NCBI GenBank assembly: GCA_963763305.1
Contig: CAVXNP010000001.1
Span: forward strand, 124,001 to 188,000
Length of the DNA: 64,000 nucleotides
Direction: 5' to 3'
Origin: CAVXNP01 sp963763305
GTDB lineage: Bacteria > Pseudomonadota > Gammaproteobacteria > Xanthomonadales > Rhodanobacteraceae
Shown here: positions 48,991-58,031 of the stretch, piece by piece
Position numbering within the stretch: position 1 is the first letter of the stretch
Layout: each line of letters starts with the position of its first letter
Program-made: the position numbers and the translations under genes
Notes under the pieces: generated by a model
The model's database searches: none
What the model was told of the DNA's origin: nothing
The model's input: only the letters and a program-made list of their open reading frames with translations

Positions 48991-51326
48991 CGGCGGAGAC
49001 CGAAGCCGATACCCGCGCCAACCGCATCGACCCGGTGCTGCGCGAGGCGGGCTGGGGCGTGGTCGAGGGATCGAAGGTGCACCGCGAGCTGATCTGCCCC
49101 GGCCGCATCACCGGCGGTGGCGGGCGCGCCAATCCGCTGTCGGCCGATTACGTGCTGAGCTACCGCGACCGCAAGCTGGCGGTGATCGAAGCCAAGCGCG
49201 CCGGTCTTGGCCACACGGCGGGCGTGGGCCAGGCCAAGGACTACGCCACGCGTCTGCAGGCCCGCTTTGCCTACGCCAGCAACGGCATCGGCTGGTACGG
49301 CATCGACATGGAAAGCGGCATGGAAGGTGATATCGCCTTGCCCTTCCCCACCCCGCAGGAGTTGTGGGCACGATGTTTCCCCGAGGGCAACGACTGGCGT
49401 GATCGCTTCGGCGCGGTGCCGTTCGAGACCGGCGGCGGCAAATGGCAGCCGCGCTACTACCAGCACAACGCGATCACCGCGGTGCTGGAGGCGATCGCCA
49501 AGGGCGAGCAGCGCATCCTGCTGACCCTGGCCACCGGCACCGGCAAGACCTCCATCGCGTTCCAGATCGCGTGGAAGCTGTTCGAGTCCAGCTGGAACCT
49601 GAGCCGCGACCCGGTGCGCCGTCCGCGCATCCTGTTCCTGGCCGACCGCAACATCCTGGCCGACCAGGCCTACAACGCATTCAGCGCGTTTGCGCCCGAT
49701 GCGCTGTGCCGCATCAGCCCGGACGAGATCCGCAAGCAGGGCCGGATTCCGAAGAACGCCAGCGTGTTCTTCACCATCTTCCAGACCTTCATGACCGGCA
49801 CGGATAACAATGGCGAGCCGCAGTTCACGTTCGAAGGCTATCCAGCGGACTTCTTCGACTTCATCGTGATCGACGAATGCCATCGCGGCGGTGCCCGGGA
49901 CGAGAGCAGCTGGCGCGGCATCCTGGAATACTTCGCGCCCGCCGTGCAGCTGGGCATGACCGCCACGCCCAAGCGCGACGCCAATACCGACACCTACCGC
50001 TATTTCGGCGACCCGGTGTACAGCTATGCGTTGAAGGAAGGCATCGGTGACGGCTTCCTGACGCCGTTCAAGGTGCGCCAGATGGCCAGCACGCTGGACA
50101 CCTACACTTTTTCCGACGAGGACGAGGTGGTCAGTGGAGAGATCGACCCGGACAAGGAATACCGGGAGGCCGATTTCAATACGAAGATCCAGATCGACGC
50201 GCGCGAGGAAAGTCGCGTGCACGAGTTCATGGACCAGATCGACCAGCGCCAGAAATCGCTGGTGTTCTGCGCCACCCAGGACCACGCCGCGCGCGTGCGC
50301 AACGCCATCAACCAGATCAAGGACAACCCCGACCCGCATTACTGCGAGCGGGTGACCGCGGACGACGGCAAGCTCGGCGAGCAGCACCTGCGCGAGTTCC
50401 AGGACAACGAGAAGACGCTGCCGACGATCCTGACCACATCGAAAAAGCTCTCGACCGGCGTCGATGCGCGCAACGTGCGCAACATCGTGCTGCTGCGCCC
50501 GATCAAGTCGATGATCGAGTTCAAGCAGATCATCGGGCGCGGTACCCGCACCTTCGACGGCAAGGACTTCTTCACCATCTACGATTTCGTCAAGGCATAC
50601 GAGCACTTCAACGATGCCGAATGGGACGGCGAACCACTGCCGCCGGACGACCCGGGCATGCCGAAGCCCCCTCGAGGTTCCGGGCAGCCCGACCACCGGC
50701 CCGAGGGGACCGGCGGCGTAAAGGAGACCCCGGACCCGGTTCCCAGGGTCGTGGTGAAGCTCGCCGACGGCAAGGAGCGCACCATCCGCTACCTCGCCGC
50801 CACCACGTACTGGCACGAGGGCAGGCAGATCACCGCACAGGAGTTCATGCAGCAGCTGTTCGGCGACCTGCGCACCCTGGTCGCCACGGAAGACGAACTG
50901 CGCGCGGTGTGGAGCAACCCCGATAGCCGCGAAGCGTTCCAACGACGGCTGACCGACCTCGGCTACGACGCCGACCGACTCGATGACATGCGCCGCCTGA
51001 TCGACGCACCCAACAGCGACATCTTCGACGTGCTGGCCTATGTTCGCTTCACGCTGGCACCTCTAGCCCGCTCTGAACGCGCAGGCACCGCGCGTGCAAC
51101 AGGGCTGGATGGCTATCAACGCGAGATGCGCGCGTTCCTGGACTACGTGCTCGATGCCTACGAAAGGCATGGTGTGGACGAACTGGCCTCACGCAAGATC
51201 GCCGACTTCCTGCGCATCCGCTATGGCGGCACCAACGACGCCAAGCGTCTGCTCGGTCCCGTGCCCGCCATCCGCGAAGCATTCATCGCGATCCAGTCGC
51301 ACCTCTATCAGCAGACAGCTCCATAG
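48987..51326 (+). CDS. hsdR: Type I restriction system endonuclease subunit HsdR (EcoEI-like)
   Basis: The product of 779 residues starts at a GTG at 48987. The N-terminal nuclease core is seen as LSADYVLSYRDRKLAVIEAKRA (PD-D/ExK type). The helicase motor follows: Walker A TLATGTGKTSIAFQIA, DEAH-box FIVIDECHRGG, motif III MTATPKRD, and motif VI QIIGRGTRTFDG. A C-terminal HsdM/S-binding region ends near SHLYQQTAP. The frame is intact. With a broken hsdS it could not be targeted, unless a specificity subunit comes from elsewhere. Confidence 0.95.
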   Translation: MTAETEADTRANRIDPVLREAGWGVVEGSKVHRELICPGRITGGGGRANPLSADYVLSYRDRKLAVIEAKRAGLGHTAGVGQAKDYATRLQARFAYASNGIGWYGIDMESGMEGDIALPFPTPQELWARCFPEGNDWRDRFGAVPFETGGGKWQPRYYQHNAITAVLEAIAKGEQRILLTLATGTGKTSIAFQIAWKLFESSWNLSRDPVRRPRILFLADRNILADQAYNAFSAFAPDALCRISPDEIRKQGRIPKNASVFFTIFQTFMTGTDNNGEPQFTFEGYPADFFDFIVIDECHRGGARDESSWRGILEYFAPAVQLGMTATPKRDANTDTYRYFGDPVYSYALKEGIGDGFLTPFKVRQMASTLDTYTFSDEDEVVSGEIDPDKEYREADFNTKIQIDAREESRVHEFMDQIDQRQKSLVFCATQDHAARVRNAINQIKDNPDPHYCERVTADDGKLGEQHLREFQDNEKTLPTILTTSKKLSTGVDARNVRNIVLLRPIKSMIEFKQIIGRGTRTFDGKDFFTIYDFVKAYEHFNDAEWDGEPLPPDDPGMPKPPRGSGQPDHRPEGTGGVKETPDPVPRVVVKLADGKERTIRYLAATTYWHEGRQITAQEFMQQLFGDLRTLVATEDELRAVWSNPDSREAFQRRLTDLGYDADRLDDMRRLIDAPNSDIFDVLAYVRFTLAPLARSERAGTARATGLDGYQREMRAFLDYVLDAYERHGVDELASRKIADFLRIRYGGTNDAKRLLGPVPAIREAFIAIQSHLYQQTAP

Positions 51327-51580
51327 CACAGCCGACCAGGCATCCGCCCCATCTCCAGCCGCTGTACGGTCACTCACTGCGACCAACCGGGGCGCCCTAG
51401 CGAATGTTGCCGCCGTACCGGCCATGAATGCACCGCAGCATCTGGGCATTGTCCATGACCGGCTCGATCATCTTCTGTCCGCGCAATGCTTTTACTGCCA
51501 GTACATAGCCATCGGGCGATGAGCACTCGTATCCGCGTGGCAACGGCGCCCCCTGGATGAAGCCCTTCCGACACCCGCGC

Positions 51581-51922
51581 ACTGGCGTGCGCCTCGCGAC
51601 TGAAGTCGCTCCCACAAGTGGGTCCGCGCTGCGCAAGCGCCTGCCGCATGGCCCGCCCGGTACGCCGCGTCCCAAAACGTCGCGTCCACTCCCGCCGCCG
51701 CAGCCTCGCTCTGTGGGAGCGACTTCAGTCGCGACGGCCGCGCAGCGGCCTGCGATGGCGCGGCAGGTACACGAGGACCGGCCCCGACACTCAAGCACTG
51801 GCGTGCGCCTCGCGACTGAAGTCGCTCCCACAAGTGGGTCCGCGCTGCGCAAGCGCCTGCCGCATGGCCCGCCCGGTACGCCGCGTCCCAAAACGTCGCG
51901 TCCACTCCCGCCGCCGCAGCCT
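51581..51922. repeat. 126-bp direct duplication with REP-type palindromes
   Basis: Bases 51581-51706 recur almost exactly at 51797-51922. Each copy holds CGCGACTGAAGTCGCTCCCA (51595 on, 51811 on), and the same motif lies inverted between them at 51713-51733, so the three form forward-reverse-forward palindromes. Nothing coding is seen from 51327 to 51920. The second copy ends one base before the end of the stop codon of the small ORF at 51921-51983. Confidence 0.88.
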
Positions 51923-51983
51923 AGAGCAGTACGGCCGCGATGAGCAGAAGCGCGGCAATCAGGTACTGGCTCTTGGCCGACAT
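51921..51983 (-). CDS. Possible 20-residue membrane peptide
   Basis: A short minus-strand frame starts at an ATG at 51983 preceded by AGGAAG at good spacing, and encodes MSAKSQ followed by fourteen almost entirely hydrophobic residues (YLIAALLLIAAVLL), then TAG. The pattern of a short polar head and one membrane helix is that of many small bacterial membrane proteins. I know no family. It may be chance, but the strong ribosome site in a long gene-free stretch is notable. Confidence 0.45.
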   Translation of the reverse strand: MSAKSQYLIAALLLIAAVLL

Positions 51984-52125
51984 GGTTCTTCCTTGAACAT
52001 GGGGGCGACAAACCGGCCCGGAGCATGAGTTGCCATTCCGGTCGGTTATGAAGCTGGCAAGCGAGGGATTGCGACGCTGACGAAAGCGACGGCTGGCGGG
52101 CGGGAACCAGGCTTTCGACGCACCC

Positions 52126-52524
52126 TCACCCCGCCCGGTAATCCTGGTACGACTTCTCCTCGACCAGCTGCGAGCCCAGCTTCAGGTTGATCTCGCGCTT
52201 GACCGCGGCGCGCTCGTCGTTCTGGAAGTACACCGCGCGGGCCAGTTCGATGAACTCGGCGTCGAACGCCTGGGCGCGTTCCTTCAGGCGGATCTTGTCC
52301 TCGATGTCCCACAGCGCTTCGTTGACCGCCAGCAGGCGGGCGCGTTCGGGGGCGATGTCGGTCTGCGAGGCCTCGTCGTTGGCCCAGGTGGCGTTGAGCA
52401 GGTCCAGCTCGTTGCGCACGTTGGCCAGCTTGGCCGGGTCGGTGATCCGGCGCGACTTGATTTCCAGGATGGTGATCTTGTCGATCAGCTCGCCGTAGGA
52501 GACGGGGACGTGGATGAGGCTCAT
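52126..52524 (-). CDS. DUF6165 family protein
   Basis: The product of 132 residues starts MSLIHVPVSYGELIDKITIL and is strongly helical with many charged residues (LEIKSRRITDPAKLANVRNE, IAPERARLLAVNEALWDIED). It fits the DUF6165 family, whose function is unknown and whose genes often lie near surface polysaccharide genes. No catalytic motif is visible. The next gene upstream is the ammonia-lyase, 157 bp away. Confidence 0.85.
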   Translation of the reverse strand: MSLIHVPVSYGELIDKITILEIKSRRITDPAKLANVRNELDLLNATWANDEASQTDIAPERARLLAVNEALWDIEDKIRLKERAQAFDAEFIELARAVYFQNDERAAVKREINLKLGSQLVEEKSYQDYRAG

Positions 52525-52680
52525 GGGGGTTCCTTTGGGCTGCCTGGTCGTGGGGGCGGCTGTCCTTCGACTTCGCTGCGCTACGCTCAGGACGAACGGT
52601 GAGGGGGAGCGCCGATCAACGAACGGGGGCTGGGTTGGCGCGGTGATGGACGAATGGTGGTGGTTGGTTCGCCGCGGCAG

Positions 52681-54629
52681 TCAGGGATAGTCCGGCACGT
52701 CGGCCAGCAGCCAGGGGTGGGCCGAGGCGGCGAACACGCGCTGGCTGACCAGCTCGCAGGCGATGCGCACGTCGGCGTCCATGGCGCGGTCCTTGTGCAT
52801 GAACGGGATGCGCTCGCGCAACTGGGCGTGCGCGGCCTGCACCGCTTCACCGGCGTGGAAGGCCTCGCTGGCGGCCAGCGCGGCGGTCAGCGCCTGCACT
52901 TCCTCGGCGAACTGGGCATGGTGCGGGTGACCCTCGCGCGGGGCGTTGGACATCTTGGCGGCCAGCGCCTGCCAGTCGCCGCGGGCGGCCAGCCGGCGCG
53001 CGGCGTTGAGCATTTCGCGGCGGTAGTCCAGCGCCTGCGCGGCGGTGTACAGCTCCAGCGCCAGCACGTGGCCCAGGTCCTCCATCATCTCCAGCACGTG
53101 GCGCGCCTCGTTGGCGCCCATGGAGACGTGGTCCTCGGCGTTGGCGCTGGTCGGGATCGAATACACGCTGGCCGGATGCGCGCGCGTGGCCAGGTCGTTG
53201 ACCAGCGCCGCGGCGGTGTACTGCACGATCATGAAGCCCGAATCGGTGCCGTCCTCGTTGCCGGTGAGGAACGCCGGCAGGCCGTCGTTGGTGGCCGGAT
53301 CGACCAGCTTGTTCAGGCGCCGCTCGGAGATCGAGGCCAGCACCGGGATGGCGGCCTTGACGTAGCTCATCGCCAGCGCCAGCGGCATGCCGTGGAAGTG
53401 GCCGGCGGAGATCACCTGCTCCTCGATGAACTCGCGCCTGCTCGTTGTCGGGGAAGATCAGCGGGTTGTCGGTGACCGAGTTCAGCTCGATGTCGAACAC
53501 GCGGCAGGCCTGCGCCAGCGCATCGCGCACCGCGCCGTGGACCTGCGGCATGCAGCGCAGGCAGTAGGCATCCTGCGGCTGGTGTTTCTTGCCGCCCTTG
53601 AACGGCAGGAAGCGCGCGTAGAACGCCTCGCGGCCATGGCGCTGGTTGGCCGGCACCCAGTCCCAGCCGATGTCGAAGCGACAGCGCCTGGTCCTCGCGG
53701 CGTGCTCCAGGCCTCGGCCGTCCACGGCTTGAAGTGCGGCACCAGGTGGTAGGGAATGTCGACCAGGGTGGAGCCGTCCAGCAGTTCGCGCACGTGCGCG
53801 GCCGCATCGACCTGGCCCGGATGCGGGCGCAGCGCGTGGACTTCCTCGCGCAGCGCGCCGCTGCGGCCGGCGAAGGCATCCAGCGTCATCGCCGCGGCCA
53901 GGTCGGCGGTGTCCAGCAGGTACTCCAGCGCTGTCCAGCGCCAGCGCGCCGGTGGCCAGCATCTGCGCGGTGCCGTTGTTGAGCGCCAGGCCTTCCTTGA
54001 ACGACAGCCGGATCGGCTGCAGGCCGGCGCGCTCCAGCGCCTCGGCACCGGGCATGCGCTCGCCCTCGAAGAACGCCTCGCCGCCACCCAGCAGCACGAT
54101 CGCCAGATGCGACAGCGGCGCCAGGTCGCCGCTGGCGCCGACCGAGCCTTTCTCCGGCACCACCGGCACCACGCCGGCGTTGAGCAGGGCGGCCAGCGCC
54201 TGCAGCGTGTGACACGCGGATGCCCGAATGGCCGCGCATCAGCGTGTTGATGCGGATCACCAGCATCGCCCGCACCACCTCCGGCGCGAACGGCTTGCCC
54301 ACGCACACGGCGTGGGTGATGATCAGGTTGTGCTGCAGTTCCTCCAGCAGGCTGGGCACGTCCGGGTCCGGGCTGCCGGGCTCGCGTTCGGCCGCGGCCA
54401 GCTCGTCGCGCAGGCGGTGCCCGCCCAGCAGCTTGTCCGCGTTGCTGCCGAAGCCGGTGGTGACGCCGTAGGTGGGCTCGCCGCAGCTGACCTTCTCGGC
54501 CAGGAAGTCGGCCGCGCGCTGCACCGCCTGCAGTTGCGTCTGGCACAGCGCCACCTTGGCGCCGTGGCGCGCCACCGCGACCAGTTGCTTGCGGGTCAGG
54601 CTGCTGCCGTCGAGAGTGATCGTGTCCAC
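52681..54629 (-). CDS. HAL/PAL family aromatic amino acid ammonia-lyase (about five apparent frame breaks)
   Basis: The family is certain: GEPTYGVTTGFGSNADKLL near the start, GSVGASGDLAPLSHL whose Ala-Ser-Gly forms the MIO cofactor, NNGTAQMLATGALALD, and AGHFHGMPLALAMSYVKAA. The start is a GTG at 54629 (VDTITLDGSSLTRKQL). Phase changes are needed near 54212, 53938, about 53690 (two) and 53440. The substrate-selectivity site reads Thr-His in NLIITHAVCVG, closer to the Ser-His of histidine enzymes than to the His-Leu or Phe-Leu of tyrosine or phenylalanine enzymes. No hut genes are adjacent, so the substrate remains open. Confidence 0.88.
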
Positions 54630-54799
54630 CGGTGCTCCGATTCTGGGTCTGTAGCGGGTCTGAACCGAGCCATTGTAGCGGCGCGGGCTCCGCAGCGGCA
54701 TCGCAGCCTTGTGGGCGCTTGGCGCAGGGGCCGCGTGGGCACTGGTGGAATGCAGACAAGAATGGATGGCGAGGCTCCTGCGCTTGTCCTCCATCGGTC

Positions 54800-55199
54800 C
54801 TAGATACTGCAGAGCACCATGGATTCCCGCCGGCGCGGGAATGACGCCCGTGGGCGGTGGCTCGGCGGTGTCGAGGTCGTAGCTGTGATGGTCAGATCGA
54901 GGAGCTCAGGCCAGCGATCAACCCACCGCGGGTTGCTCTGCTCGATCAACTTCAGCTTCCACGCCCGGTTCCATTTCTTGAGCTGTTTCTCGCGGGCAAT
55001 GGCCGAGGGGAAGTCGGGATGGAGCTCGAACCAGACCAGCCGCTTCACGCCGTGGCGCCGGGTGAAGCCATCCACCAGCCCTTCGCGGTGGCTACCGGGA
55101 TACGCACTGGCCTGAGGTGGCCGGTGACTCCGACGTACAGAGGATCGGCAAGCGCTCGGCGCTGGCCATGATGTAGACAGCGGGTTGTTTCGGGGCCAT
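54800..55199 (-). pseudogene. GIY-YIG nuclease domain protein, frame broken twice
   Basis: The start MAPKQPAVYIMASA at 55199, then LYVGVTGHLR in a second frame, then HREGLVDGFTRRHGVKRLVWFELHP in a third, together give the GIY-YIG (UPF0213-like) family. AIAREKQLKKWNRAWKLKLIEQ near the end is the family C terminus. Phase changes lie near 55155 and 55085. The last codons run through an intergenic palindrome (54823-54842), giving a tail SFPRRRESM, which marks an invaded 3' end. It could be a real pseudogene or a sequencing problem. Confidence 0.75.
54823..54842. repeat. 20-bp palindrome of the dRS3-like type
   Basis: ATTCCCGC and GCGGGAAT flank a 4-base centre, the layout of a widespread intergenic repeat first described in Neisseria and common in GC-rich Proteobacteria. 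It is translated as the end of the GIY-YIG reading frame. Confidence 0.75.
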
Positions 55200-55360
55200 C
55201 CGTGCCTCCTTGTCCGGCGTTTGTTCGCGCCGTTGGTCTGAGTGGGCTGAAGCCTTACACGCTACGCGGGCGGGTGGCGTCTTCGCGGGTCGGCTACCGG
55301 GAACCATGGCCTGGAAGCCGGGCTGGCGCACAGAGGATCGGCAAGGCGGGCTGGATGTAT

Positions 55361-55434
55361 GGGGTGGGCTTCCGGCCACCGGCTCTTTCCGCTTTTTCGC
55401 TTCGTTGGCCTGGTGGGCTGAAGCCCACCCTACG
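55361..55434. repeat. REP doublet, unexpanded relative of the element at 25.4 kb
   Basis: A degraded left arm (GGGTGGGCTTCCGGCCACC, 55362-55380) and an intact right arm (55412-55434, identical to the right arm at 25564-25586) enclose about 30 bp of CTTTTTCGC/CTTCGTTGGCC-like sequence. The spacer matches the tail of the octamer array at 25.4 kb but has no tandem copies. A further decayed arm is at about 55242-55265. Confidence 0.8.
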
Positions 55435-55457
55435 GGGATTCGTGTGCTGCGCGGGTT

Positions 55458-56849
55458 TCACCCCATCGCGGCGGCTTGTTCCAGTTCCACGCGCAGGGTC
55501 TTGATCAGTTCGCCGCGGGCCACTTCGAACTGGTCGGCACGGCGCAGGTCCTTGACGGTGACCACGCCCTTGGCGATCTCGTCTTCGCCCAGCACCATCA
55601 CGAAGCGGATGCCGGCGCGGTCGGCGTACTTGAACTGCTTGGCCAGCTTGCCGCCTTCGAGCACCACCTCGGTGGCGATGCCGGCGGTGCGCAATTCGCT
55701 GGCCAGGGCCAGGTAGGCGGGCAGCTGAGCCTGGTCCATCTGGGTGACCAGCACGTCGACGGTGCTCTTGGCGGTGTCGAGCAGGCCGGCGTCGCGCAAC
55801 TGCCAGTACAGCCGGGTCAGGCCGATGGAGATGCCCACGCCGGGCAGCTTCGACTTGGTGTACTGGCTGGCCAGGTTCTCGTAGCGGCCGCCGGAGCAGA
55901 TCGAGCCGATCTGCGGGTGGTCGTTCAAGGTGGTCTCGTAGACGGTGCCGGTGTAGTAGTCCAGGCCGCGGGCGATCGACAGGTTCAGCGCGTAGTGGCT
56001 GTCCGGCACGCCGAAGGCGTGGATCAGGCCCAGCACTTCCTTCAGCTCGGCGCGTCCCTGCTCCATCGCCTCGGGACCGGCGCCGAGCGCGTCGAGCTGG
56101 TCGTAGGCGTCCTGCAGCGAGGTGGAGCGCACCTGCACGAAGGCCAGGATCTTGCCGGCCACCTCGGCGCTGAGCCCGAAGGCCTCCCCGGTGAGGGTGT
56201 CGCGCACGTAGTCGGCGCCGCGCTTGTCCAGCTTGTCCACTTCGCGCAGCACCAGCATCTGCTGCTCGGCGTCGGCGATGCCCAGACTCTCGAAGTAGCC
56301 GCGCATCAGCTTGCGGTTGTTGAGCTGGATGGTGAACGCGCCGATGTCCAGTTCGCGGAACACGCTGTAGATCACCGCGGGGATCTCGGCGTCGTAGCGC
56401 ACCGACAGCGCGTCCTTGCCGATCACGTCGATGTCGCACTGGTAGAACTCGCGGAAACGGCCGCGCTGGGCCCGCTCGCCGCGGTACACCTTCTGCATCT
56501 GGTAGCGGCGGAACGGGAAGCTGAGGTCGCGCTCGTGCTCGGCGACGTAGCGCGCCAGCGGCACGGTGAGGTCGAAACGCAGGGCCAGTTCCGGCACCCC
56601 ATCGGCGCCCTTGTCGGCGGCCTTGTCCAGCGCGCCGGTGGACTGCACGAAGTAGACCTGGCGCTCGGTCTCGCCGCCGGTCTTGGTCAGCAGCACGTCG
56701 GAATACTCGATCACCGGCGTCTCGATCGGCAGGAAGCCGAAGCGCTCGTAGTTGCGGCGGATCGTGTCCAGCATGCGCTGGAAGGCGATCTGGTCGAGCG
56801 GCAGCAGCTCGAGCACGCCGGGCATGGTACGGGCCGGGGTAAGCGCCAT
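55458..56849 (-). CDS. hisS: Histidyl-tRNA synthetase
   Basis: The product of 463 residues is a class II synthetase. Motif 2 is in [20 protein letters not shown], the HisA motif in [13 protein letters not shown], and motif 3 in [11 protein letters not shown]. The C-terminal anticodon domain includes [19 protein letters not shown]. The ATG at 56849 follows AGAGGGAATCC; the TTG-led extension to 56864 was rejected. The frame is intact although the neighbouring genes are broken. Confidence 0.96.
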   Translation of the reverse strand: MALTPARTMPGVLELLPLDQIAFQRMLDTIRRNYERFGFLPIETPVIEYSDVLLTKTGGETERQVYFVQSTGALDKAADKGADGVPELALRFDLTVPLARYVAEHERDLSFPFRRYQMQKVYRGERAQRGRFREFYQCDIDVIGKDALSVRYDAEIPAVIYSVFRELDIGAFTIQLNNRKLMRGYFESLGIADAEQQMLVLREVDKLDKRGADYVRDTLTGEAFGLSAEVAGKILAFVQVRSTSLQDAYDQLDALGAGPEAMEQGRAELKEVLGLIHAFGVPDSHYALNLSIARGLDYYTGTVYETTLNDHPQIGSICSGGRYENLASQYTKSKLPGVGISIGLTRLYWQLRDAGLLDTAKSTVDVLVTQMDQAQLPAYLALASELRTAGIATEVVLEGGKLAKQFKYADRAGIRFVMVLGEDEIAKGVVTVKDLRRADQFEVARGELIKTLRVELEQAAAMG

Positions 56850-56972
56850 GGATTCCCTCTGCAAGACGGTGGTGAACGGTGGTCGATCCTGCCGCCACGC
56901 GGCAGCCGCCTAGATTAGCAGATGGCCGGCCCGCGCCTGGCCGCCCGGTCGGGTCCGGCTGATCGACAACTA

Positions 56973-57001
56973 TTGCCAAGGAACCCGGGCGTCGTTAACA
57001 T
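56973..57001 (+). promoter_or_regulatory. Promoter of the tRNA-Pro gene
   Basis: TTGCCA (56973-56978) and TAACAT (56996-57001) are 17 bases apart, and a start point near 57008 would lie seven bases before the mature tRNA end. A GC-rich discriminator (GCGGC) follows the -10, as in stringently controlled stable RNA promoters. Confidence 0.6.
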
Positions 57002-57014
57002 ACGCGGCTTCCCA

Positions 57015-57091
<77 letters not shown>

Positions 57092-57101
57092 AGATCCAAC
57101 G

Positions 57102-57127
57102 AAAAGCCACCCTCGCGGTGGCTTTTT
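57102..57127. terminator. Bidirectional terminator between tRNA-Pro and the ATPase operon
   Basis: AAAAGCCACC and GGTGGCTTTTT pair around CTCGC. Flanking A and T tracts make it work for the tRNA (plus) and for atpG converging on the minus strand. Confidence 0.85.
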
Positions 57128-57167
57128 CGTGTGCGCGAACGCCATGCCGACCGGCCTGCCCGACCGC

Positions 57168-58031
57168 TCATCCGCGGTTGCCCGGTCCGTTGCGCCGCAG
57201 CGCCTCGGTGCCGGCGGCCAGCTCGATGATCTCGGCGGTGATCTCCTCCTGCCGCGCCAGCCGCTCGTCGCGCTGCAGGCCTTCCAGCCGGCGCACGATG
57301 TTCTCGCGGGCGGCGGTCATGGTCTGCAGGCGCGCGGCGCTTTCGGCCGCGTAGCCGAGCACGATGGCCTGGTTGAGCTGGGCAAACACGTATTCCCCGG
57401 CCAGGCGCTCGAGCAGGACGGCGGGCGGCAGGTTCAGCAACGGGCGCACCGATGGACCGGTGCGACCGAAGCGGCTGTAGTCGAACGGCAGCAGGGTGCG
57501 CCGCACCACCTCATAGCCGACGCTGGCCAGCGGCTGCGCATGCACCACTTCCAGCCCACCGACCTGCCCCGCGCCCAGGCGCCGGTACAGTTGCGCGCCG
57601 ATGCGATCGGCCAGCACGGCCACATGGCCCAGCTGGGACACCATCGGCGCGGTCCATGCCGTGGCCAGGCCTCGCGCGTGCGCCAGGCGGATCCCGCGGC
57701 TGCCGACGACGAGCACGATGTCACCGCCCTGCACGCTGCCGAGCGCGTCCATCACCCGCTCGCTGAATGCACCGGCGAAGCCGTGCTCGGCGCACAGCAG
57801 CACGATCATCCGCGGCGGCGAGGGCCGCGAGTCCGCATCGGCCGGCGGCGCGATCTGCAGCACCTGGGAAATGGCGCGCGCGACGGTGTCGGCATAGGCC
57901 TGCACGTTGTCCAACTGACGCCGCCCCTGCTGCGCACGAGCCGCAGCGATGCCGCGCATCGCCGATACAACGCTTCCCAGCTGGGACACGCTCTGGCGAC
58001 GTGCATGCAGCTGAGCGTAGCGCTGGCTCAT
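57168..58031 (-). CDS. atpG: N-type ATPase gamma subunit
   Basis: The product of 287 residues has the two terminal helices that form the rotating shaft: [30 protein letters not shown] at the N terminus is clearly gamma-like but diverged, and [26 protein letters not shown] at the C terminus fits the shaft. It is the last gene of the operon, as in other N-ATPase operons, and overlaps atpA by four bases. Divergence from housekeeping gamma subunits is expected for this family. Confidence 0.9.
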   Translation of the reverse strand: MSQRYAQLHARRQSVSQLGSVVSAMRGIAAARAQQGRRQLDNVQAYADTVARAISQVLQIAPPADADSRPSPPRMIVLLCAEHGFAGAFSERVMDALGSVQGGDIVLVVGSRGIRLAHARGLATAWTAPMVSQLGHVAVLADRIGAQLYRRLGAGQVGGLEVVHAQPLASVGYEVVRRTLLPFDYSRFGRTGPSVRPLLNLPPAVLLERLAGEYVFAQLNQAIVLGYAAESAARLQTMTAARENIVRRLEGLQRDERLARQEEITAEIIELAAGTEALRRNGPGNRG

